The notes under the pieces: model-generated
Seen by the model: only the letters and a program-made list of their open reading frames with translations
Databases searched by the model: none
What the model was told of the DNA's origin: nothing
DNA from: Nicotiana tabacum
Taxonomy: Eukaryota; Streptophyta; Magnoliopsida; Solanales; Solanaceae
NCBI RefSeq assembly: GCF_000715075.1
Contig: NC_134097.1
Location: 64,389,190-64,453,189, forward strand
Reading direction: 5' to 3'
Length of the DNA stretch: 64,000 nt
Shown: positions 46,001-58,000 of the stretch, piece after piece
Position numbering within the stretch: position 1 is the stretch's first letter
Layout: each line of letters opens with the position of its first letter
Translations under genes and position numbers: made by a program

Positions 46001-49000
46001 ACACAGCCAAGACTCAGATGTACTTTCATATTCAGCATCCCATCTGAGAGCAATACATATTAACTGAAATTTGAGAGGTCCATCTTGCAGTATTAACTTA
46101 ACCTACTGTCACTGTGTTTCTTTTTTATTTTGGTTAAATAATATTTGTGTTTGAGTATAAGAAGCATTTGATACAAGTTTATATTAAGCATCTCAAAAAT
46201 TAAACCAACTAACTATGCACTAAGGATTGTCCTCTTTGCACCCAAAAATAAATTAAATAAGAAAGAATTGACATTTAACAAAAAATCAACATAACAGCTG
46301 TTGTTAATAGACAACAAGGCTATTGCAAGGAAAAACTATAACATTACTTGGATCCCTTCAAGTAAATCGTGTAGTGATTCATTTAGTGCCTCTAGATCTG
46401 CAGAATTTTGTCCTGCAAAATAGCAAGATGGTGCTCCTTCATAAACTCTGAACAGGACTAGGCAAGTGCAGAAAATAGGAGAATGTACCAGCTTTATTGT
46501 CATTCTCATCTATATCCATGATGCCTAAATCATCATCCGCGTCATCCTTATCATCTCCAACTTTTTTGCCATTAGCAACACCTTCTGGTGGAAGCAGTGC
46601 AGGAACTTCAAAGCACAAAAAGTGTGCAAAGAAAGAACTCTGCAATATGGAATAGAAAAACGTTGAAGATAAACTTTGGGCAGAGAAAGCAACAAAGACA
46701 CTTATATACATATATACTAGGAAAAACAAAAAGAAACTAGAAGAACACCTCATCAACAAGGAGTGGAATAAATATTGTCAGCATTTTAGCATATGCCTCC
46801 GAGGCTGCAGAAGTGTCTGCATTGTTCACACTCTGATTCAAACCTGTCAAACCTTCAAACCATACAATAGGATTTTTTGATGCCTTTGTACTGGCACGGA
46901 GCTCATTTGCAAACTCACGAGCCTACAAAGAATAGAAAACATAAGCATCATACTTTAAACTTGACAAATTTCTTATTCAAGGATTCACTAGAAACACTAA
47001 GAGCATTTCTGTTAGCGTTTGAATTTAAAACCGAGGAGATAGAGATTCAGATGGCATAATGTAAGGGTGCCTTGTACCAACAGAAAAGAGGAACCAAAAA
47101 GGAAAAAGGGAGAAAAGGAGAAATAGGATTGATACAATTCTTGAATTCTTCCTCGTTTTCTTTCAACCGTGACCCACAGTTATATATTGATTGATGAAGC
47201 AGTCGTATTCCCCAATCAACTTCCCTAACCACCTTTACTTTTTGCAACCAACATTGATTTTCAGCTACCTTTTAACACTGATTCATAACATTCCCAAACT
47301 CCTGAAGACTGAGCTTGTCCTTAAGGTCAGTATGGTGTCATTATGTTTGAAATTGGTTGTTCACTTGTTTCTGGCAGACAGGGTTGAGCCGCAGAAGAGC
47401 CAATGTCAATCACACAAATCCCAATGAGTGAGCTGCTCCGTCGAAGATCTTCCTTGCTGCATACCCTCAATGACAATCTGGCAACTAAGTCCTTGAAACA
47501 ATCTTCATTCTAGGCATCCACGTAGCTGCTTGAATTGGAGCAAGGAAAAAACCACATGGAACACCAGTAAGAAGGCTAGCAACCTCAATAAGAAAACAAG
47601 AAGCAACACAGAGACACTGTCTAAAACCATTATGTACAGTCTACAACAGTGCCGATAAAATGGCATAGTGATCTCAGTAACTCTGGTAAGATGGTCCAAG
47701 TTTCTTGCTTTCCTGCTTCAAGAAGAATGCCACAAACTCCACCGGTAAATGACTTTACACACATAGCACTAACCTCTGACATATCATGTTCAGCTATTCT
47801 TGCTATATATGGAAAATCCAGAGGTTCCTAAAATCTTCCAACTCTCATCTTACCTTCGCAATTCTACATCCACGCAGAGAATTCATGGACAGCAAGATTT
47901 TTTCTCCTTTTAATTTCTCTTGATGCAACAAGGGCATGATGGTATAGATATTCATCCCAATCAAGGTGTTTTTTTCCCAGAGTATAAGTCGAAATCTTGC
48001 CTCAACTTTGCAACATCTCCTTCTAACAACTGTACTGCTCAGACATTTGGCCAACCACAAGCTAATGATTTTAGTAGCAGCTTGCACGTCATCTTCAGAA
48101 GCCGAATCATCTTGCAAGAAACTCTCAAAATTGTATATCTTTGACCCGACTATGGCATCTGAAGAGTCCCACATCGGTCCTTTAAGGGATGGGTGATCTC
48201 CTTAATATGGCTTGGGTAATTCTCACTTCATGGGCTAACTTTTGGTGTTGAGTTAGTCCTAAGGTCCATTTAACATGATATTATAGCACGACCCATCCCA
48301 ATTCTCGTTTTATCTCCATTTAACATGATATCATAGCACGACCCATCCCAATTCTCGTTTTGTAATGTTGGGCCCCCATATTAAATTGTACATGCTCCAG
48401 ATGTCCAGCCCGGGCGTGGGGAGGGGGGTCCCACATCGGTGGATGGGTGGACTCCTTAATATGGCTTGGGCAACCCTCACCCCATGAGCTGGCTTATCGG
48501 GTTGAGTTAGCCCCAAGGTCCATTTAACAGAATCAAACTGAATTCATTATTGGCAACTCTTGTCCCTTCGTTTCATCTTTTTTAGATTTAAGAAGAAAAT
48601 CATCATTTGTGGATGTGTTCTATGGACCAAGACCAACTCCAACTCAGCCGACCATATTTCATCAGTGGCAATTGTTCCATCCTCGCAATCCTGTTCAAAC
48701 CTTTCTCCAGTAACATCTGGCCCCAACCTTTACTCTTTGCTTTTTGTCACTTCCCCTGAAGATCTAGTTAACTCTGGCAGGGCAGGCTTATCCTTCCTTG
48801 ATTCCTCTGTTGCATCTTCAATTTCCACTCCTGTAACTTTGGGTTCCCAGTCTCAAGATTGATTCCAAGCTTCTCCATTTTTTCTATAAGGAAGCTTCTC
48901 CATTATTTTGTCATTTTTGTGTAGTAGCAGATTTTGTTATCCAGCTCAGTTGATTCATTTCTCTGTATGATCTGTCAAAGCTTGCTCTTGTTGAATTTGA

Positions 49001-52000
49001 CAAAATGTTTGTCCCACATCGGTGAGAAAACAAAAGTTGGGGGGATTTTCCCCCTATAAAAAAAGGCTTAATGTTTAGGATTTCTATACACCTCTCATTT
49101 GCCTTCTCATCTGTTTAAGGCATTTGTATCTTCTCTCTTTAGTATTATTTCACTTGTATTTTTTGGAGTGAAATAAAATATTGGTTGTGTCCGAGGAGTA
49201 GGCAAAATTAGCCGAACATCGTAAATTCTGGTGTTCTCTTTATTGTTGCTTTATTGTCTTATTTATTATTTGGTGGCTGTCATAATTTTTGGTATAGTAG
49301 TTGTGACTTATTCACACTATATACATTTGGCTTCCGCAACAATTGGTATCAGAGCCAAGGTACTGTCTAAGTATGCTCTGTGGTTGCAGCATAGTCTGAT
49401 CTTCCACACCAGAAAGGAAATAATCTTGATTTGTGTCGTCAGCTATTAAATAATATTTGTGTCAAAGATGGGAGACAATAAACAAGAAGAATCTACATCA
49501 AGTGTCAACAATACGTCATCATTGGCATCTTCGCTTATGACAAGAATTGTGTCAAATGCGAAATTTGCGGTCGAAATATTTGACGGGTCCGGACATTTTG
49601 GGATGTGGCAAGGCGAGGTTCTAGATGTCCTTTTTCAACAAGGGCTAGATCTGGCCATTGAAGAAAAGAAACCAGATGTTATTGGAGAAGAAGATTGGAG
49701 AATTATCAACCGTGTTGCTTGCGGTACTATTCGATCCTACCTTGCTAGAGAGCAGAAATATCCATACACAAAGGAAACTTCTGCAAGTAAATTATGGAAA
49801 GCACTGGAGGATAAATTTTTGAAGAAAAACAGTCAAAATAAATTGTACATGAAGAAGAGACTGTTTCACTTCACCTATGTTCCTGGTACCACGATGAATG
49901 AACATATCACCAGTTTCAATAAGTTGGTCACAGATTTGCAAAATATGGATACAACTTATGATGATGGTGACTTGGCCTTAATGTTGTTGGCGTCACTTCC
50001 TGATGAGTACGAGCACCTTGAAACTACTCTACTCCATAGAAATGACGAAATTTCTCTCAGAGAAGTTTGTTCGGCTTTGTACACCTATGAACAAAGAAAG
50101 CGAGAAAAACAGAAGGGCGGAGAAGGAGAAGCACTGTTTGTGAGAGGTCGTCCTCAAAATCAAACGAGGACAAAGAAGGGAAGATCCAAGTCAAGATCCA
50201 GACCCAGCAAAGATGAATGTGCCTTTTGTCGAGAAAAAGGGCACTGGAAGAAAGACTGTCCGAAGTTGAAGAATAAGGCCAAACATAACAATGGAAAGGC
50301 TATTATGGATTCAAATGTAGCTGATTGTGATGATTCAGACTTCTCATTAGTTACAACAGAGTCATCAACATCATCAGACATATGGTTGATGGACTCGGCT
50401 TGTAGCTATCATATGTGTCCCAACAGGGACTGGTTCGTGGAATTTCAAGAAGGAGAATATGGAGTCGTCCACACAGCGGATAACAGCCCTCTTACCTCAT
50501 ATAGCATTGGTTCAATACGATTAAGGAACCGTGATGGAATGATCAGAACATTAACAGATGTTCGATATGTACCGGATTTGAAGAAGAATCTCATCTCTGT
50601 GGGAGCCCTGGAATCAAAAGGGTTTAAAATCATTGCAGAAAATGGAGTGATGAGAGTATGTTCCGGTGCACTAGTGGTAATGAAGGCTAATCGGAAGAAT
50701 AATAATATGTACCGCTATTGTGGCAATACAGTTATTGGGACAGCGACAGTGACATCCAGTGACGACAAAGAGGCAGAAGCAACCAAGCTATGGCACATGC
50801 GCTTGGGACATGCTAGAGGAAAATCCTTGAAAACTCTATCAGATCAAGGATTGTTAAAAGGAGTCAAGGCTTGCAACTTGGAGTTTTGTGAGCATTGTGT
50901 TAAAGGGAAACAGACAAGGGTTAAATTTGGTACAGCGATCCATAATACTAAAGGCATTTTGGATTATGTACACTCTGATGTTTGGGGTCCTTCCAAAACA
51001 CCTTCATTGGGTGGGAAGCACTATTTTGTAACCTTTGTTGATGATTTTTCCCGAAGAGTATGGGTGTATACAATGAAGAGCAAAGATGAAGTGTTGGGAA
51101 TTTTTCTCAAATGGAAGACGATGGTGGAGAATCAGACAGGCAGGAGGATCAAGTGTATTCGCACAGACAATGGAGGTGAATACAAAAATGATCATTTCAA
51201 TAAGGTCTGTGAAAATGATGGCATCGTCCGACACTTCACTGTTAGACATACACCACAACAGAATGGAGTGGCAGAACGTATGAACCGGACCTTGCTGGAG
51301 AAGGTACGGTGTATGTTGTCCAATGCTGGCTTGGGCAAAGAATTTTGGGCTGAGGCAATTACATATGCATGCCACCTCATTAATCGTCTACCATCTGCTG
51401 CTATTGATGGCAAGACACCATTTGAAAAATGGCATGGAAAACCTGCTATAGATTATAACTCTTTGCACGTGTTTGGCTCAACTGCATATTATCATGTGAC
51501 GGAGTCAAAATTGGATCCAAGGGCAAAGAAGGCTATTTTTATGGGAATTACTTCTGGAGTCAAAGGATATCGCTTATGGTGTCCTATGACAAAGAAAGTA
51601 ATATTCAGCAGGGATGTTACCTTTGATGAATCTGCTATGGTAAATAAGGTAACAGAAGATACCAAACAAAATGAAGGTGCTTCTAGCAGGTGGAGTTTGA
51701 GGGAAAATTTATTTTTCCTACACAAGAAGCAGAGGAGGAAACAAATGAAGATTATCCTCTAGAAGGAGAGCCAGTAGAGGAGATTCCAACTCAGGAACCT
51801 CAACAACAACTTGAATCAATAGCAACCAGCAGGACAAAAAGAGCAATAACGAAACCTGTTCGTCTCATAGAGACGGTTGCTTGTGCAACCTCAATTGTAG
51901 CTGATGATGTTCCTACTACTTATAAAGACGTTGTCCAAAGTTCAGAAGAAGATAAGTGGAGGATTGCCATGAATGATGAAATACAGTCCCTTCATCAGAA

Positions 52001-55000
52001 TCATACATGGAGATTGGCCAATCTCCCGAAGGGAAAGAAAGCAATTGGGTGCAAATGGGTATTTGCAAAGAAGGAAGGATTTCCTAACCAAGTAGATGTT
52101 CGCTACAAAGCAAGATTGGTGGCCAAAGGATATGCTCAAAAGGAGGGAATTGATTACAATGAAGTGTTTTCTCCAGTTGTAAAACATTCCTCCATTAGAA
52201 TTATGTTGGCTTTGGTAGCATAATTGGATTTGGAACTAGTTCAGATGGATGTAAAAACTGCGTTTTTACATGGAAACTTGGAGGAGGAAATCTACATGAC
52301 TCAGCCAGAAGGATTCAAAGTTGCTGGAAAAGAAAATATGGTGTGCAAACTTGAAAAATCGTTGTACGGATTGAAACAATCTTGTAGACAATGGTACAAG
52401 CGATTTGACGAGTTTATGTTGCGGCAAGGGTACAAGAGAAGCAAATACGATCATTGTGTGTATTTGCACAAGCTTAAAGATGGTTCCTTTGTATATCTTC
52501 TCATATATGTTGATGATATGTTGATAGCTTCCAAGAATTTGGAAGAAATTGATAAGTTGAAGATTCAACTGAAGAAGGAGTTCGAGATGAAGGATTTGGG
52601 TGAGGCAAAGAAAATTCTTGGCATGGAGATAATTAGAGATAGACGGTTCAAAGAAACTCTGTTTATCTCAAAAGGAATATTTGAAGAGAGTACTTCAACG
52701 TTTTGGCATAGATGACAAGACTAAGCCAGTTAGTACTCCACTTGCTTCCCATTTTAAGCTAAGTACTACTATGTCGCCAATGGATGAAGTTGAACGAAAG
52801 TATATGTCAAAGGTACCATACGCAAATGCTGTTGGTAGCTTGATGTATGCAATGGTTTGCATAAGGCCTGACATTTCACAAGCTGTTGGAGTTATTAGCA
52901 GATATATGCACAATCTAGGGAAGGAGCATTGGCAAGCTGTGAAGTGGATTCTACGGTATATTCATAATATTGTAGATGTCGAGTTAGTTTTTGAGCAGGA
53001 AGACAATCAGTCTGTAGTTGGATATTGTGACTCAGATTTTGCGGGTGATCTGGACAAACGAAGATCAACTACTAGTTATGTGTTTACTTTTGCAAAGGCA
53101 CCAGTTAGTTGGAAGTCTACTTTGTAGTCAACAGTTGCTTTGTCTACAACAGAGGCAGAGTACATGGCTATTACGGAGGCTGTGAAAGAGGCAATTTGGC
53201 TTCAAGGATTGCTAAAGGAGCTTGGTGTTGAACAAAAAGGTATCACAATTTTTTGTGATAGTCAAAGTGCTATTCAATTAGCGAAGAACCAAGTTTATCA
53301 TGCAAGGACGAAGCACATTGATGTTCGGTATCATTTTGTACGAGAAATCATAGAAGAAGGTGGAGTCACAGTGAAGAAAATTCATACTACGGAGAATCCT
53401 GCTGATATGCTGACAAAGGTGGTGACTGCGATCAAGTTTCAACATTGTTTGGATTTGATCAACATTGTTGAACACTGAAGATTGAAGATGAAGACACAAC
53501 CAAATTTGTTATTGAGAGAAAATTGAAGATGTGGAATTTTGCCAAGGTGGAGATTTGTTGAATTTGACAAAATGTTTGTCCCACATCGGTGGGAAAACAA
53601 AAGTTGGGGGGATTTTCCCCCTATAAAAGAAGGCTTAATGTTTAGGATTTCTATACACCTCTCATTTGCCTTCTCATCTGTTTAAGACATTTGTATCTTC
53701 TCTCTTTAGTATTATTTCACTTGTATTTTTGGAGTGAAATAAAATATTGGTTGTGTCCGAGGAGTAGGCAAAATTAGCCGAACCTCGTAAATTCTGGTGT
53801 TCTCTTTATTGTTGCTTTATTGTCTTATTTATTATTTGGTGGTTGTCATAATTTTTGGTATAGTAGTTGTGACTTATTCACACTATATACATTTGGCTTC
53901 CGCAACAGCTCTGTTCCTTGTCAGAGAAGACTATATTGATCCTCCGTTCTCTTTGGGCTCTCCTCAGATCCTGTTAATTGAATTCTTTCTGCTATGGCTG
54001 TTGAAGAGGTCTAGGTGCCAAGATCATGCTGTGATACCACTTGTAATGGCCCCACTAGTACGGAAAGAGAAAGTATGACAACCTTTTTCTTAGGTGAATT
54101 AAGATTTACTCCTTCTAAAAGGGAAACAGGGTCCTAAAGCAATATAAAAGTCCTATTTATGTTACATGAGTTAAAATATAATTCAAATCTTTGATTTAGG
54201 TCCCACCAGACAATTAACCCTATCCCTAACCTTGATTTGAACACCCTACTTGGAATAAAATAAATTTCCGGAATTTACTCCATAACTTTCAAGAGTAAGA
54301 GTTACGTGGTCCAGTTATCTTAGTTAAAGGCACTTCGTCAAAGTCATGCAGACTTGAGCTCCAAGTTGCTTGGCAGCAAAGATTCTTGTTGTTTAAAGAA
54401 CAACTCTCCCACTGGTAGTCAGTATTTGTTAGTCATGAAGTGATTACCCTAATTGTACTAAGCTCTTTAAATCTGATTATGAAGGATTTTTTTAACTGAC
54501 TTTGCTGTGTTTCCCTTGTTCAATTTTGTAATCTATCATTCCATATTTTTCTGGTCCCTTCCAACTGTTTCCATTCTTCTTTCCAATGCTGCTACTCCAC
54601 CGAAAACCTTTGTGCCTTTCCCCCCCCCCCCCCTCTCTCAGCTTGTTATTTTTCAAACAGAACAGCCTGCTCCCGGACTTCTTTCTGAGAAGTTACTGCA
54701 CTTAATAGTTTCGCCCAGCTAAACTACCCAACAGAACTGCTGCTTAGATTATTTATTCACTTAAAAAGCAGGTTCATTCAGCAACTCTTTGATGGGAAAG
54801 ATTCTATAGACAAACAAGTGATACATGCCTTTGGGAGTTCTGAGATGAAGAAAACAGATTCTGTTGGCTTAAAAGTGCACATAGCTGCAGTGAACTTAAT
54901 GGGGACTTAAGTAACCCCCTCAACAGAAAGAAGCTACAAAGGGAAAAGAAAAAGAAAAAAAAAAAAAACTAAAAAGACAAAGCTTTCTGACCTCTCGGCG

Positions 55001-58000
55001 CAAAAGCAAGTTGAGGGAGGTACAGTAAGCTTTTCTTAAAGGGCCCAAGCTATTCTTGTCAAGACTCTGCAAATGCAAAGGATTGAGAGAAAGACATCAG
55101 GAAATATTAAAACAATGATAAAATTTAACAAGTTGGAGAAATCCGACCTTCAAATGCTGCAATAGACGAGCATATGTTCTGCACTTGTATCGGAGATCAG
55201 CATGGTCAGGCCTCTTCAATTGCCCACGCTGTTTAATTAATATTATAAGCAGCCTCTAAGTGACTATTTATAGAAGACTAATGACAATTAATTCAAGTAA
55301 AACTGATTGGTCGTATACCTGAGAAAAATAACTTTTATCACTCATCATAAAATCCACCAAACTGGAAAAATAGTTTCTCAAGAATTCAGATGCTCTTCTA
55401 ACAAATGTCGTTTTTAACTTGTCGACTTCTGCTCGTTTTTCTTTCACCTGCAAGATATTCACAGACATCAATGTCTTAATTTTTTGTTAAGTAACTTTTT
55501 CTGTACAAGTGCAGAGATGACCCACTGTCTATATGACAGACTGTTAGAATATCAAAGGCAGGACAACTTGGTAAATGTAATGATAGGACATTTTTGATTT
55601 CCCCAGAAAATACTAGCAGGAATTTGGATCCAGCACTAGCTAGGTCATGACTGTGTATTTTGCAATAACTCAACCATTTTTATATGAGGTCCTACTGTGG
55701 ATTTCAAAATAGTTCTACCATTTTTATTTACTCAGATTACTTTAAACGAATCGGTCATCCAAGCCCTGTCTGGGCAAATTTGTAGTGTGCCTTAACATAT
55801 GCATGCTTACCTACATTAACCTTGTCTACCTACGTTACATGCTGAAGCACAACATCAAAAAGGAAATGATCAAAAGAAAAGACAGAAAAGAATAACCAAG
55901 TGGACATACAGCTCTCATGTTTGCAAAGCTAGGATCCAAGTTACGCGATCCAAGGCCATGTAGAGCATTAGTTAGCCACTCACATGCCTCAATGTTCTGA
56001 GGCATTCTTGCCTCATCAAACGAACCACCTGTTAAACTCGCTGCATACTATAGACCAAGAATGAATGAAGTGAAGAAAAATTAAATTATTAAATGCCGCC
56101 CACTAATCAGCTCCAAGAAAGAAAGAGAAACACCTCAGAAGGGATACGCAGTCTTTCAAGAAGCTTATCAAGTTCCTCAATCAATGCCTTGTTGTTTACT
56201 GACTGCATTTCCAGCTTGTTGTTGCGGGTTTCTATCTGGATATTGTGAATGAACCAATACTGCATTAGCAAAGGAGGTCTACATTCAAATAATAGAGTCC
56301 TGACATTCTACATGATTGGAGATATCTGTATTGTGGAAAACTTGGCCTTGTAGAAATTACACACTAGAATCATTCAGATTCATGAAATCGGCCATCCAAT
56401 CGCACTGCGGTGCTCCCGAAAAGCTCAATCCACCCCCACCATATTATACACAAAAAGCTCACACTTTTGCATATCCAACCTCGGTTTGAATCAGGAAGGG
56501 AATCATGTTCTTTGTAGATAAATTAGCTAGTACGATGATAAAATCCATAAAGTCTGAAAAAGGAACTATACACAACTGTTTATGAGAACAAAGAACAATG
56601 ATTCAAAAATAAGTTTCACATTCAAGTGATTCACCAATGTCTTCTCTAACAATAATCATTACTGGTAAGCATCAGCATCACACAGAAGCACTATGCAGAA
56701 ATTCTTACTGATTCAATGTCTTCTCTCATGTGTCTAAGTTTTACATTGAAGATGCCTAACCATTCATCCATATCTTCAACACAGTTGGTAGCAGATTCAA
56801 GCCCCTGCAAGACCTGCAGAAACAAGAATTTAGATACAGAAGCATAAGTTTATCTATACGGAAAATATTTATGTTAGACATATCAAGTGCGAGAGCATAC
56901 ATATCAGGGAAATAGTATAAGCTGCATCAGAGGAGCAGAGAACAAGGAAAACTTTGCCTGTGCTATTGCACTTGGCAGAGAAGATGTTCATAATGAAAGA
57001 GACACATAGTTTTATCAAGAAAAAGGCTAAATTGTCGGAAATAGGAAAAATGTAGCAACTCCTGCAAATAGAAACCATACTCTGCTTTGACACTGGCATC
57101 AAAGCAACAAGAACTCTTCACAAGAAAATGGGTCACCTCATCTATTAATGGCTCATTCTCCAAAATGGCATGCACATTAGCAGCTTCCAAAGCTTGAAGC
57201 TCTCGCTTCAGCCGCTCAGAGAATGCCTCAGCCTCACCAATACCCATTACATAACTGTAGGAATTTGGAAACCAAAGTCAGGAGACAAACCAAAACAGCG
57301 CTAGGGTGAAACAAAAGGGGGAACAGAGAGCAAACTAAGTGTCTGCTAATAGTGCTGTCTACAACTTCTATTCTCCAATTAAGAAAAACAACCACAGCCA
57401 ACACGGTTATCTAGAATATGTTAAATGATTCTTAAAACCCATGTTATGCGATATCAGACTCAGCACTAGATGCCTTATCAAGGTTGAAAAAGTGCCTAAC
57501 TAGACTTAAGTTATATGTGTTGATGTTTGGCAAAATGCCAAAGTCCCACATTGGTTGAGAGTTAAGTTTGGGGGGATTTTTCCCCTATAAAAGAAGGCCT
57601 AATGTTTAGGATTGAAACACACCTCTCATTTGCCTTCTCATCTGTTTAAGGCATTTGTATCTTCTCTCTTTAGTATTATTTTACTTGTATTTTGGAGTGG
57701 AATAAAATATTTGGTTGTGTCCGAGAAGTAGGCAGAATTAGCCGAACCTCGTAAATTCTGGTGTTCCCTTTATTATTGCTTTATTGTCTTATTTATTATT
57801 TGGTGGCTGTCATAATTTTTGGTATAGTAGTTGTGACTTATTCACACTCTATACATTTGGCTTCCGCAACAATTGGTATCAGAGCCAAGGTACTGTCTAA
57901 GTATGCTCTGTGGTTGCAGCATAGTCTGATCTTCCACATCAGAAAAGATTTATCTTGATAACTGAGTCAAGGTTCTGTCTGAGTATGCTCTGTGGTTGCA

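Larger units (their letters stand above)
48989..53907 (+). mobile_element. Ty1-copia element copy 3, in SEC3 intron 8, antisense to SEC3
   Basis: LTRs 48989-49341 (353 bp) and 53556-53907 (352 bp) differ at five bases and one indel by eye. Target duplication GCTCT is exact (48984-48988, 53908-53912). Primer site TGGTATCAGAGCC starts at 49344. Unlike the other copies its leader has only one copy of an 82-bp unit. Confidence 0.97.

Noticed and set aside
46439..46759. Separate small gene
   Set aside because: It is the SEC3 exon 46639-46489 plus flanking intron in frame by chance.
54028..54039. TGGTATCACAGC primer-site-like sequence on the minus strand
   Set aside because: No LTR end or coding relic could be tied to it, so it is only mentioned as a possible trace.
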